Below, piece by piece: positions 19,040-28,642 of a DNA stretch of 64,000 nucleotides (its first letter is position 1; the number at the start of each line of letters is the position of its first letter). Location: NCBI RefSeq assembly GCF_014640175.1, contig NZ_BMGL01000009.1:62001-126000 (forward strand). The letters are read 5' to 3'. The notes beneath the pieces were generated by a model. That model saw only the letters and a program-made list of their open reading frames with translations. It did not search any database and had not been told where the DNA came from. The translations under genes were made by a program, and so were the position numbers. This DNA is from Psychroflexus salis (lineage in GTDB: Bacteria > Bacteroidota > Bacteroidia > Flavobacteriales > Flavobacteriaceae).

Positions 19040-20755
19040 ATGAAATATGGTTTTCGTTTAACTATTTTCTATTTTTTGTTTATTTGTCTTGGATTACACG
19101 AATCTATTGACGCACAAGAAATTGAACAAGGCTATTTTAACAAACCTTTAGATGCACCTTTAATCTTGTCTGGCACATTTGGAGAGTTGCGAAATAATCA
19201 TTTTCATGCAGGAATAGATATAAAAACCCAAGGCCGCATAGGCTTACCAGTAACAGCAAGCGCATCAGGATACATCAGCCGTATAAAAATTCAGGAATTT
19301 GGTTACGGAAAAGCTATTTATATTCAACATCCTAATGGATTCCAAACGGTTTATGCGCACTTAAATAATTTTGCTCCAGCTATTGAAGAATATATTAAAA
19401 AACAGCAATATATTAAAGAATCCTATGCAATTGAACTCTTTCCAAATAAAGACTTATTTCCTGTAGAACAGGATGAAATTATTGCTTACAGCGGCAATAC
19501 AGGCTCAAGTGGTGGTCCGCATCTACATTTTGAAATTCGCGATCAAAATTCAAAACCGATGAATCCACTTTTATTTGGTTTTAATGAAATTACAGACCAT
19601 ATAAAACCAAGAATTAAAGGGATTTGGGCTTATACTTTAAACGATAGTGCTCAAGTTACAGGGCTGCAAGGCAAAAAAAGAATTCAGTTAAGTCGAACAC
19701 AATCTGGTTTTTATTTAGCCGATAAAGTTTCAGCTTTTGGTAAAATTGGATTTGGAATCAGTACAGACGATCAACTCGACAAAGCCATTAACCGAAATGG
19801 TATTTATAAAATTGAAACCTTTTTAAATGGAAGTAAACATTTTGAACAAAGGTTTGATAGGTTTTCATTTTCAGAAACAAGATACATTAATCGATTAGTC
19901 GATTATTTTTATTATAAAGAAAACAAACAACGTATTCAAAAACTATTTTTAGAAATTAATAACCCACTTAGTATTAATTCATTTCATAACCAAGGAGGAA
20001 GTATTTTAATCGATAACGAAGGCACTAATTTTAATTATTTAATACAAGTAGAAGATTTTGCTGGAAATAAGCAAGAAATCCAAATTCCAATTGTAGCGCA
20101 AAAAAATGAAATTTCGCAACCCCAAGATCATCCAAAAACGCCTTATTTTGTTCAGGCTGAGTACGGAGTTGCTTTTGAAGAAGAAAACATAGATGTGTAT
20201 TTTCCAAAAGGTGCTTTATATGAAGACACCTACTTACAAATAGAATTTGAAACCAATGCAATTAATTTACACGATTATCGGGTACCAATTCACAATGCCA
20301 TACATTTAGGTTTTGATGTAAGCCAATTTCCAGTCGATGTTCAAGATAATATGTACGTTGCCAAAGTGATGCCTTGGGGTACAAAATATTATACTCCAAC
20401 CCAAAAGAAAAAAAATAGAATTACCGCACTAATTAAAGATTTTGGGCGTTATGAAATTGCTTACGATAAAGACGCCCCAACAATTACACCTATTAATGTA
20501 AGAAATAAAAAATGGATGTCGAATTATCGATATTTAAAGTTGAAAATCGATGATGAAACCACAGGAATAGAGAATTATAGAGCAAGCGTAAATGGAGAAT
20601 TTATCCTAATGGAATACGAATACAAAAACAATATGCTTACTTACGATTTTAACGATGGTAAATTTGATGATGGAAAAAATGAATTTAAACTAATTGTAAC
20701 CGATAAAGTGGGAAATACCAGTATATTTGAAGCTGAAATTTTCAGAAAAAATTAA
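19040..20755 (+). CDS. M23 family metallopeptidase, exported
   Basis: The 571-residue protein has a Sec signal peptide (cleavage near DAQE, residue 25-26). An M23 (lysostaphin-type) domain follows at about 38-170 with the zinc ligands HxxxD (H56, D60) and HLH (H161-H163). The remaining 400 residues are beta-rich without recognised domains. M23 enzymes cut peptidoglycan cross-bridges or act as activators of such enzymes. The gene is followed after 10 bases by the TonB-dependent receptor, so the two may be co-transcribed. A box TAATTTTG at 19003-19010 is a possible -7 element. Confidence 0.88.
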   Translation: MKYGFRLTIFYFLFICLGLHESIDAQEIEQGYFNKPLDAPLILSGTFGELRNNHFHAGIDIKTQGRIGLPVTASASGYISRIKIQEFGYGKAIYIQHPNGFQTVYAHLNNFAPAIEEYIKKQQYIKESYAIELFPNKDLFPVEQDEIIAYSGNTGSSGGPHLHFEIRDQNSKPMNPLLFGFNEITDHIKPRIKGIWAYTLNDSAQVTGLQGKKRIQLSRTQSGFYLADKVSAFGKIGFGISTDDQLDKAINRNGIYKIETFLNGSKHFEQRFDRFSFSETRYINRLVDYFYYKENKQRIQKLFLEINNPLSINSFHNQGGSILIDNEGTNFNYLIQVEDFAGNKQEIQIPIVAQKNEISQPQDHPKTPYFVQAEYGVAFEEENIDVYFPKGALYEDTYLQIEFETNAINLHDYRVPIHNAIHLGFDVSQFPVDVQDNMYVAKVMPWGTKYYTPTQKKKNRITALIKDFGRYEIAYDKDAPTITPINVRNKKWMSNYRYLKLKIDDETTGIENYRASVNGEFILMEYEYKNNMLTYDFNDGKFDDGKNEFKLIVTDKVGNTSIFEAEIFRKN

Positions 20756-20765
20756 TTCTTAACAA

Positions 20766-23225
20766 TTGAAATTATACAGCCTACTTATTTTCTTATTTTG
20801 TGTTTTTCTGCAAACTAATGCACAAAATGCAAACATTAAAGGAATTATTTTCGACGAACAGAAAATCCCTATTCCATCCGTAGATATTACTTATAAAGGT
20901 GGGGGAACTTCTACCAATAAAAACGGATTTTATTCTTTACAACTTCCTGCTAATCAAAAAGTAGTTTTAAAAATTTCTTTTTTAGGAATGAAGCCGATTA
21001 CTACTACTTTAAATTTAAAACCTGAAGATGATGTGGAGCTAAATTTTGTGCTTAAAACTGATGTTGAGCAAATTGGCGAAGTAGTTATTACGCAGCAAAA
21101 CAGAGCTCGAATAGAAGGTGTAACCACGCTTACTCCAGAAACTGTTCGCCGCATTCCTGGTGCCAACCCTGGAATCGAAAATATTTTAAACACCTTGCCT
21201 GGAGTAAATTCAAATAACGAACTAAGTACACAGTATTCAGTTCGTGGTGGTAGCTTTGATGAAAATTTGGTGTATGTGAACGATATTGAAGTATATAGAC
21301 CATTTTTAGTGAGAAGCGGACAACAAGAAGGCTTAAGCTTTGTGAATACGGACATGGTAAGAAAAGTAGAATTTTCTGCTGGTGGTTTTCAATCGCGTTA
21401 TGGCGACAAAATGTCTTCTGTTTTAGATATTACGTATCGACGACCGGTAGATTTCGCTGGCTCATTTGAAGCTAGCTTACTCGGCGGAAGCCTTAGTTTA
21501 GAAGGTATTTCCAAAAATAAAAAACTGAGTGCTATTGGTGGTGTTCGCTACAGAGACAATAGTTTATTTGTAAACGCAAAACAAGTTGAAGCTAATTTTA
21601 TTCCGCGTTTTGCCGATGCACAAACGTACATATCTTACCAATTTAATGAAAAATTTGAGCTTAGCTTTTTAGGTAATATTTCTATTAATACTTACGAATA
21701 CGAGCCTTTTACACGTCAAACTAATTTTGGTACTGTACAAGATCCACAAGCACTAATTGTTTTTTATGAAGGCAGAGAAGATAATCGCTACGAAACCTAT
21801 TTTGGTGCTGCAAAGGCTTCTTACAAACCCAACGATAAGTTAACTGCTAAATTAATTACCTCTGCATACCACACCAAAGAACAAGAACATTTTGACATTT
21901 TGGCGCAATATCGACTTGGTGCAGTTAGTGGGAATTTTGGAGATGAAAATTTTGGTGAAGTTGAATTTACTGAAGGTGCAGGCTCACAATTTATTCATGG
22001 CCGCAACAACTTAGATGCATTTATTATTAACATTCAACATTTAGGAAGCTATAAAGTCAATGATCATTTAATTGAATGGGGTGCTAAATACACACGCGAA
22101 GACTTTAGAGACCGTTTGCAAGAATACGAAGTAATCGATTCTGCTGGAATAAATGTTCGCCCACCATTTCCCCAATTTGTAAACGACCAACCTTACACTC
22201 CTTACGATGCAGAAATTGAACCTTTTGAACGCATTAGAACCTACAATGAAACCCAAGTTGACCGCTTAAGTGGTTTTTTACAATGGAGTTATCGCACTAC
22301 AATTGGCGAAACTGAAACTTGGGCAAATGCTGGGGTAAGAAGTCAAACATGGACAGTAAATGGGCAAAACTTAAATAAAAAAACACAAACAGTAGTTAGT
22401 CCGCGAGCACAATTAAGCATTAAACCCAACTGGAAAAAAGATATGGTATTTCGGTTAGCGGGTGGTTTGTACCACCAACCACCTTTTTACAGAGAATTAC
22501 GAGATTCGGTTGGTGTAGTTAATCCAGCAGTAAAAGCCCAGCGTTCAATTCATTTAGTAGCTGGAAACGATTACAGTTTCAAACTATGGGACAGGCCTTT
22601 CAAGTTAATTTCTGAAGCTTACTATAAAGACATTACTCATTTAAATCCGTTTACTATAGAAAACGTGAGGATTCGTTATCGAGCGAGAAATGATGCACAA
22701 GCCTACGCTTATGGTTTAGATTTACGATTAAATGGGGAATTTGTACCCGGCACCGAAAGTTGGGTAAGTTTTGGCTATTTAAAAACAGAGGAAAAGCAAG
22801 ATGAGCGCGGTTACTTTGCCAGACCTACGGACCAACGCTTAAAATTTGCAATTTTGTTTCAGGATTACATTCCTAAATTTCCAAAAATGAAACTCTACTT
22901 GAATATGGTGTACAATACTGGTTTACCAGGTGGTTCTCCACGATTTGCTGATCCATTTTTGTTTCAAAATAGACTGCCCGATTACCAACGTGTAGATGTA
23001 GGTTTTAATTATGCTTTGGTAGAAAAAGGAGACCAATTTCAACAACAAAATATGTTAAGCTTTTTCAATTACCTCAGCTTTGGTGTAGAAATTTTTAATT
23101 TATTTGATCGACTTAATTCTATTACCAACACTTTTGTAAGAGATGCTGCTACAGGCGGACAATTTGCCATTCCCAATTTTTTAAGTCCACGTGTCTTTAA
23201 TTTGAAGATGAGTGCGCGGTTTTAG
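20766..23225 (+). CDS. TonB-dependent outer-membrane receptor
   Basis: An 819-residue outer-membrane protein. Translation starts at TTG (20766), giving the signal peptide MKLYSLLIFLFCVFLQTNAQ; no ATG gives a complete signal peptide. A carboxypeptidase-regulatory-like beta domain (about 22-105) precedes the plug (about 115-230, with GVNSNNELSTQYSVRGGSFDEN) and the barrel, which ends in Phe (MSARF). This is the SusC-like architecture without a neighbouring SusD gene. Ligand unknown; the neighbouring M23 peptidase gives no clear hint. Confidence 0.92.
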   Translation: MKLYSLLIFLFCVFLQTNAQNANIKGIIFDEQKIPIPSVDITYKGGGTSTNKNGFYSLQLPANQKVVLKISFLGMKPITTTLNLKPEDDVELNFVLKTDVEQIGEVVITQQNRARIEGVTTLTPETVRRIPGANPGIENILNTLPGVNSNNELSTQYSVRGGSFDENLVYVNDIEVYRPFLVRSGQQEGLSFVNTDMVRKVEFSAGGFQSRYGDKMSSVLDITYRRPVDFAGSFEASLLGGSLSLEGISKNKKLSAIGGVRYRDNSLFVNAKQVEANFIPRFADAQTYISYQFNEKFELSFLGNISINTYEYEPFTRQTNFGTVQDPQALIVFYEGREDNRYETYFGAAKASYKPNDKLTAKLITSAYHTKEQEHFDILAQYRLGAVSGNFGDENFGEVEFTEGAGSQFIHGRNNLDAFIINIQHLGSYKVNDHLIEWGAKYTREDFRDRLQEYEVIDSAGINVRPPFPQFVNDQPYTPYDAEIEPFERIRTYNETQVDRLSGFLQWSYRTTIGETETWANAGVRSQTWTVNGQNLNKKTQTVVSPRAQLSIKPNWKKDMVFRLAGGLYHQPPFYRELRDSVGVVNPAVKAQRSIHLVAGNDYSFKLWDRPFKLISEAYYKDITHLNPFTIENVRIRYRARNDAQAYAYGLDLRLNGEFVPGTESWVSFGYLKTEEKQDERGYFARPTDQRLKFAILFQDYIPKFPKMKLYLNMVYNTGLPGGSPRFADPFLFQNRLPDYQRVDVGFNYALVEKGDQFQQQNMLSFFNYLSFGVEIFNLFDRLNSITNTFVRDAATGGQFAIPNFLSPRVFNLKMSARF

Positions 23226-23349
23226 AATCTTATTGTCAACACGAAAATACTTTTTAGGTTAAATTATTTAATGTAAGTAAATCCATCTAAAAAGCTTATT
23301 TATTTGGTTTACAGACCTTTTAGGTTTCGTTGATATTAAGAGTTACGAT

Positions 23350-24077
23350 TTACTCCTTTACCAACTTCTTCGTAACACTCCCATTTTCTGTTTCTATTTT
23401 TAAAATATACATCCCACTTGGCAAGCCACTCACATCTATAGCTTGATTTTCTTGATAAGCTTCATTTAATATCCGTTTGCCACTTAAATTAAAAACCTCT
23501 ATTTGATGAATAGGTTGTTGACTTTTAATGCGAAATTATTGGCGACTGGGTTGGGGTAGATAGAAAAACTTATGTCCTCAAAATTAGTATCGCTTAAAGT
23601 TGTAGCTGAATAGGTGGCAGAATTGGCCTCTGAATTGGTAATGGTCAAATAAATGATATCTTCTTCTGTGACAAATGAATAAGTGAAAGGATTAAATGCA
23701 GAGCCACCTCACATAAGATCCTGAAAAACCATCATGTAATTTGATTGAAATAAAATATTTCCATCAATGTTACAACCTTCAAGGGAAAGCTCACAAAATA
23801 AAAAATTAAACATTGTAGCACTCGTAAATTCAATTGGACCACAAATAAATTCTTCACAAATTAAATTATGTTCTTTAAAAAATGTACCGGGATTATAAAA
23901 CGACTGGCCAATTTCTAAATTAATAGTTGTGTTTGATTCTTCATTTTCAGGCTGATATAGAGTTTCACCATCCAACTCAATGTATTCCAACTCCCAGATA
24001 TGCTCCATTAAAATTTCATTTTGGGCAGATGAAATAAATCCTGTTAATAAAACTAGTATATATATTAAATGTTTCAT
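23350..24077 (-). pseudogene. Broken T9SS-secreted protein gene
   Basis: The first 122 codons (24077 down to the TGA at 23709) are intact: a Sec signal peptide (MKHLIYILVLLTGFISSAQ), then a small beta domain starting IWELEYIELDGETLYQP, typical of small flavobacterial secreted proteins. Past the TGA the same frame continues GGSAFNPFTYSFVTEED and reaches SFSIYPNPVANNFALK, the start of a T9SS type A sorting domain. There one A is missing; in the next frame the domain resumes as QPIHQIEVFNLSGKRIL and ends LPSGMYILKIETENGSVTKK before TAA at 23350-23352. So one nonsense codon and one single-base deletion separate three alignable parts. A sequencing error cannot be excluded for the deletion, but two lesions favour decay. 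Confidence 0.8.
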
Positions 24078-24081
24078 GAGT

Positions 24082-24342
24082 TTAATTTTTTACTAAATGT
24101 TTAGATTCTACTATATGACCGTCACATACCAAGGTAACTATATAATTACCCGAATTATAATTATTGATGTCAATATCAATTTCGGTTGTACCAGCAACAA
24201 GTATATAATTACTAGATACACCGTTAGTTTGTTCTGTTACTATTAAATAAGCAGAAGAACTATTTTCAATATTATAGTTTAATGTAACTATTGCATTTGC
24301 AGTTTTTTTGATAATGCTTTCATAATAAGTATTTTGAGAAAA
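24082..24342 (-). pseudogene. Orphan 3' fragment of a secreted-protein gene
   Basis: An 86-codon open stretch with no start codon ends in TAA at 24082-24084, four bases before the next pseudogene starts. It reads ANAIVTLNYNIENSSSAY and later TTEIDIDINNYNSGNYIVTL, then CDGHIVESKHLVKN. The pattern (aligned beta strands, GNY, C-terminal SKxLxxN) resembles a cell-surface sorting or C-terminal beta domain of flavobacterial exported proteins. The upstream part is absent: an in-frame stop precedes it, and the region to 24528 is A/T-rich and non-coding. Confidence 0.6.
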
Positions 24343-24495
24343 TTAACATATAAATATATTAAATAAATATTAAAAATATGAACTACACACACATAAATAG
24401 TTAAGTGTTTAAAGTTTTAAAATAAGTTTACAATTAAAATGTTATTCTAAATGCTTTTTAAAAGCTCCTATTACTGTAAATAAATCAACTTTCGC

Positions 24496-24503
24496 TAAAT
24501 TTG
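24496..24503 (+). promoter_or_regulatory. Possible -7 box for the GH13 gene
   Basis: TAAATTTG matches TAnnTTTG and lies 25 bases before the ATG at 24529. No TTTG at the -33 position is evident, so this is a weak call. Confidence 0.4.
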
Positions 24504-24528
24504 TGAATTCTATTCTAATTTTATTTCA

Positions 24529-26193
24529 ATGAAACATAAACTCGTTTGTCTGTTCAGTATACTTGTAATCGTTAGCTGTCAAACCAAAGAAGCTAAAATT
24601 AACCTTGAAGCGCCAGAAACTCCATTTCATTGGAATGCAGCTACCATTTATTTATTATTGACTGATCGCTTCAACAATGGAGATGAAACCAACGATGTCA
24701 ATTTTGGTAGAACAGAAGAAACTGGGGTTTTACGTGGATTTGAAGGTGGAGACATCAAAGGAATTACTCAGAAAATTAAAGAAGGCTATTTTACAGATTT
24801 AGGCATCAATGCCATTTGGTTAACGCCAATTGTAGAGCAAATTCATGGAATAACCGACGAAGGAACCGGGAATACTTATCCTTATCATGGTTACTGGGCA
24901 AAAGATTGGACAAGTCTAGATCCTAACTTTGGAACAAAAGCAGACTTAAAAGAAATGGTAGAGACGGCTCACCAATTCAATATTCGTATTTTGTTAGATG
25001 CCGTTGTTAACCACACCGGACCTGTAACCGAAAAAGATCAAGTTTGGCCAGAAGAATGGGTAAGAACTTCACCAACTTGTACTTATCAAGATTTTGAAAC
25101 TACTGTAAGCTGCACTTTAGTTGAAAATTTACCTGACGTAAAAACCGAAAGTAATATTGAAGTGAACCTACCTCCTGCTCTAGTTGAAAAATGGAAAAAA
25201 GAAGGTCGATATGAAGATGAAATAGCTTCCTTAAATTCTTTTTTTGAAGAAACAGGTTACCCAAAGGCTCCGCGTTTTTATATTATGAAATGGCTCTCAG
25301 ATTACATTAAAGATTTTGGTATTGATGGCTACAGAGTAGATACCGTCAAGCATACCGAACCTTATGTCTGGCAAGAGTTCAATAAAATTTGTAATCGTGC
25401 TTTTAAACAATGGAAAAATGAAAATCCGAAACAAGTTTTAGATAATCAGGATTTTTTCTTACTCGGTGAAGTTTATAATTATGCCATTAGCCATAAAAAA
25501 GCTTACGATTTTGGAGATAAACAAGTAAATTATTTCGATGATGCATTTAATAGCTTGATTAATTTTGAATTGAAATGGAATGCGCTTCAACAAGATTACG
25601 AAACCCATTTCAGTAGATATGCAAAAGTATTATCGAACGAGCTAAATGGCTTTGGGATAGTAAATTACGTAACTTCGCATGACGACGGAAAGCCTTTTGA
25701 CCTTAAACGAATAAAGAACAAGGAAGCCGCTAATCGACTTTTGCTTTCACCTGGTACTGCTCAAATTTATTATGGAGATGAAACCGCAAGACTTTTAGAA
25801 ATTGGAGGAACTGTTGGTGATGCTACTTTGCGTTCGTTTATGAATTGGGACCAACTCAATTCTTTAACCGAAACACAAAATATTTTAGCCTATTGGCAAA
25901 AACTAGGAAAATTTCGAGCTAAGCACCCCGCAATTGGTGCGGGTTCGCATCAACAAATTCAGGCAAATCCATATGTTTTTAGTAGAAAGTTTTCTACAGA
26001 AGATTTTCAAGATGAAGTTATTGTAGCACTACATTATGCAGAAGAAGAAAAAATAATAGATGTGGAATCGATTTTTTCTGAAAACGATTTACTTTTTGAT
26101 GCTTTTTCTGAACAACAAGTAAAAGTAGTAAATGGCCAAGTGCGCCTTACATCTTCATATGAAACGGTTTTATTAGAAAAGCTGAACTATTAA
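24529..26193 (+). CDS. GH13 alpha-amylase-family lipoprotein
   Basis: The 554-residue protein starts with a lipoprotein signal peptide ending SC (Cys17), so it is probably periplasmic or surface anchored. The GH13 regions are clear: YLLLTDRFNNGD (41-52), DAVVNHT (157-163), DGYRVDTVKH with nucleophile D271, LLGEVYN with acid/base E314, and TSHDD with D385. Such enzymes hydrolyse or rearrange alpha-glucans. No other starch-utilisation genes are adjacent, so substrate is uncertain. Confidence 0.92.
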   Translation: MKHKLVCLFSILVIVSCQTKEAKINLEAPETPFHWNAATIYLLLTDRFNNGDETNDVNFGRTEETGVLRGFEGGDIKGITQKIKEGYFTDLGINAIWLTPIVEQIHGITDEGTGNTYPYHGYWAKDWTSLDPNFGTKADLKEMVETAHQFNIRILLDAVVNHTGPVTEKDQVWPEEWVRTSPTCTYQDFETTVSCTLVENLPDVKTESNIEVNLPPALVEKWKKEGRYEDEIASLNSFFEETGYPKAPRFYIMKWLSDYIKDFGIDGYRVDTVKHTEPYVWQEFNKICNRAFKQWKNENPKQVLDNQDFFLLGEVYNYAISHKKAYDFGDKQVNYFDDAFNSLINFELKWNALQQDYETHFSRYAKVLSNELNGFGIVNYVTSHDDGKPFDLKRIKNKEAANRLLLSPGTAQIYYGDETARLLEIGGTVGDATLRSFMNWDQLNSLTETQNILAYWQKLGKFRAKHPAIGAGSHQQIQANPYVFSRKFSTEDFQDEVIVALHYAEEEKIIDVESIFSENDLLFDAFSEQQVKVVNGQVRLTSSYETVLLEKLNY

Positions 26194-26258
26194 GCTGGTG
26201 AATTATTTTTCAATAAAGCTTTTAAAATCGTTTAAAAAATTTTCATTTAAAAACCAGC

Positions 26259-26283
26259 AATCAAAAATCCTAAATCTTAAATT
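26259..26283 (-). repeat. A/T-rich GATTTAAGATTTAGGATT-like repeat
   Basis: Read on the minus strand this stretch has the core ATTTAAGATTTAGGATT. The same words recur around 60319-60356 and 60412-60445 in the trpB-trpA gap and in altered form at 56490-56536. It lies in the convergent gap between the GH13 and cysteine desulfurase genes. A/T-rich chance similarity is possible. Confidence 0.4.
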
Positions 26284-26289
26284 AAACAA

Positions 26290-27456
26290 TTAATGCGTAA
26301 GCAATTTTCCTGTTTTTGCAAATTCAGCCAAAGTATCTACTACATAATCCAATTCTTCAATTGTAGTATGATGCGAAAAAGAAAAACGCAGATTCGGGTT
26401 TTTTAAACGTTCAGCATCATAAATTTCGTTCAGCACAAACGATCCTTGGTCGCTACCGCTTTGGCAAGCACTTCCTTTAGAGCAAGCAATGCCTTTTAAG
26501 TCTAATTGAAACAACATTAAATTGGCTTGTTCTGGCTTAACAGGAACACTTAAATTAACCAACGTATAAGTACTTGCATCTAATTTAGCTGAATTTCCGT
26601 TAAACTGAATACCTGGTATTTTATGTTGTAAAGCTTCAATAAAGTATTTTTTTAAATTCAGAATCTTAGTACTTTCAGCTTCTAAATTAGCATAAGCTAA
26701 TTCCAAAGCTTTTTCCATACCTACAATATTTTGTACATTTTCAGTGCCAGCTCGAAAACCACGTTCTTGAGCTCCCCCGTGGATCATCGCTTTTAGCGGT
26801 AAACCTTTTCGAATAAAAGCAAAACCTACTCCTTTAGGGCCATGAAATTTATGTGCACTCGCTGCTATAAAATCAACTGGTATTTCTTGTAAATTTAAAG
26901 GATAATGACCAACTGATTGAACGGTATCACTATGCAATAAAGCATTGTGAATTTTACATAATTCTGCCACTTGTTGTAGTGGTAAAATGTTACCGATTTC
27001 ATTATTAATATGCATTAAACTAACTAAAGTTTTTAAACCTGATTGATTTAATAATTGCTCTAAATGAGCTAAATCTACGCTGCCATTTTCATCAAGTTGT
27101 ACAAAATCTACTTTAACTTTTAAGGTGCTTTCTAAAAACTCTACTGCATTTAAAACCGCATGATGCTCAATTTTAGATGTAATAATTCGTTGAACACCTA
27201 AATCTCTAACTGCATTATGGATAATTAAATTATCGGCTTCCGTACCGCCAGAAGTAAAAATAATTTCACCAGGACTAACATTTAAATGTTTTGCTATTAA
27301 TTTTCGAGCTTGTTCTACTTTTGTTTTGGCAGAGCGTCCAAAAGCGTGGCTAGAAGATGGATTTCCATAACAGTTTTGAAGCGTTTCAGTAATAACATGA
27401 ATTACTTCTGGTCTTAGGCAAGTAGTTGCAGCATTATCTAGATATACCTGTTTCAT
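26290..27456 (-). CDS. Cysteine desulfurase (NifS/IscS family)
   Basis: A 388-residue PLP enzyme that moves sulfur from cysteine to acceptors for Fe-S clusters or thionucleosides. The PLP lysine lies in SAHKFHGPKG (K203), the phosphate-binding GGTEADN is at about 70-76, and the catalytic-loop Cys is in KGSACQSGS (C331). The short loop and no fused SufE suggest the NifS/IscS class (group I). No iscU or isc genes are adjacent, so its main acceptor is unknown. Confidence 0.93.
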   Translation of the reverse strand: MKQVYLDNAATTCLRPEVIHVITETLQNCYGNPSSSHAFGRSAKTKVEQARKLIAKHLNVSPGEIIFTSGGTEADNLIIHNAVRDLGVQRIITSKIEHHAVLNAVEFLESTLKVKVDFVQLDENGSVDLAHLEQLLNQSGLKTLVSLMHINNEIGNILPLQQVAELCKIHNALLHSDTVQSVGHYPLNLQEIPVDFIAASAHKFHGPKGVGFAFIRKGLPLKAMIHGGAQERGFRAGTENVQNIVGMEKALELAYANLEAESTKILNLKKYFIEALQHKIPGIQFNGNSAKLDASTYTLVNLSVPVKPEQANLMLFQLDLKGIACSKGSACQSGSDQGSFVLNEIYDAERLKNPNLRFSFSHHTTIEELDYVVDTLAEFAKTGKLLTH

Positions 27457-27575
27457 TTAAAAATACTTCTGATTTACACAAAAGTACATTAATTATTCGA
27501 TATAAAAATCGAAAATATTTGGATAACTACAGCGATATGATTTTCATCAATCAAAGAAATTAGACTTTAAATATG

Positions 27576-27583
27576 TATTTTTG
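27576..27583 (+). promoter_or_regulatory. Possible -7 box before the Ca-repeat lipoprotein gene
   Basis: TATTTTTG fits TAnnTTTG and lies 13 bases before the TTG start at 27597. No -33 element was identified. Confidence 0.4.
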
Positions 27584-27596
27584 AAAAAAATTCAGT

Positions 27597-28571
27597 TTGA
27601 AGAAAATATTCTATTTTTTATGTGTTTTGGGCATTTTTGCTTGCAATGATGGCGAAATTATTGTTTCAAATTTTGATTATAGCGCAGATACAGATTTAGA
27701 GCTATGTAAAGTGAATAACATTAATGTGCTGCATAATGTAAATTCAGAAACAAATGAAGCTATATCTTTTCGATTTATTCTTCCTGACTTTGATGGTAAA
27801 TTTGATGGTTTGTGTCCACCAGCCCCGATTAGCTTGAATTTAAATCCAGAAAATAAAATAACTTACAGGCGTTTGAGTAATGAAACCAACGGATCAGATT
27901 ATTTTTGCCTAGAAATTCCGCCAGCAAATCCTACTGTTACCGAAGAATTTACGAGCTTAAATGGTGGCGAAGCACAACTAATTTTTTTGGTAACTAATCA
28001 AGACGATAACGACGATGTGCCAGCTTTTGAAGAAGATATTAACGGAGATGGTAACTTTTTTAACGATGACACCGATGGAGACGGTATTCCTAATTTTTTA
28101 GATACAGACGACGATAATGATAATGTGCCTACTTCCGTAGAAATTGTAAACGATGAAAATCCGAATATTTACCTAGATTTTGATGAAGATGGCATACCAG
28201 ACTACCTCGATGAAGATGATGATAACGATGGTGTAATTACCCGATGGGAAGACTTAGATGCATTTGATAATTTAGATGATAACGGCAACCCTATTCTAAA
28301 TCCTAGAACAGACACCAATGAAGAAGGTATTCCTAATTATTTAAATCCTGATGTTGCTGAATCAATCGAAATTGACTTATACAGAACCAACATTATAAGA
28401 AGAACATTTAACGTTCAAGTAGTTTTAAAAAATGTATCTCTTGTGAAAAGTGATGGAGAACAAACCATTACACTTAACACGCTTACATTAGGAACTTATG
28501 AAATACAATCTAACAACGAAGTCTTAGAAATGACCTTCGAACCTGTTGTAGACTGTAACGCATTAGATTAG
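27597..28571 (+). CDS. Lipoprotein with calcium-binding DxDxDG repeats
   Basis: The start is TTG (27597), because it gives the lipoprotein signal peptide MKKIFYFLCVLGIFAC with Cys16. The middle of the protein (about 135-250) is packed with thrombospondin type 3-like motifs such as DINGDGNFFNDDTDGDGIP, DTDDDNDNVP and DEDDDNDGV, which usually bind calcium. The last 70 residues look like a beta-strand domain. Length 324. The role is unknown; surface adhesion or envelope binding is plausible. Confidence 0.8.
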   Translation: MKKIFYFLCVLGIFACNDGEIIVSNFDYSADTDLELCKVNNINVLHNVNSETNEAISFRFILPDFDGKFDGLCPPAPISLNLNPENKITYRRLSNETNGSDYFCLEIPPANPTVTEEFTSLNGGEAQLIFLVTNQDDNDDVPAFEEDINGDGNFFNDDTDGDGIPNFLDTDDDNDNVPTSVEIVNDENPNIYLDFDEDGIPDYLDEDDDNDGVITRWEDLDAFDNLDDNGNPILNPRTDTNEEGIPNYLNPDVAESIEIDLYRTNIIRRTFNVQVVLKNVSLVKSDGEQTITLNTLTLGTYEIQSNNEVLEMTFEPVVDCNALD

Positions 28572-28642
28572 TAAATGGGCTTATAAAAACAGCCAATGAA
28601 TAGATGTAAATATTAAGCCGTAAAACCTGTAATTTTACAATA

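Noticed and set aside
23226-23349. Terminator after the TonB receptor (CTTTTTAG/CTAAAAAG at 23250-23294)
   Set aside because: The stem is 8 bases of A/T with a 29-base loop and no T-run after it; too weak to call.
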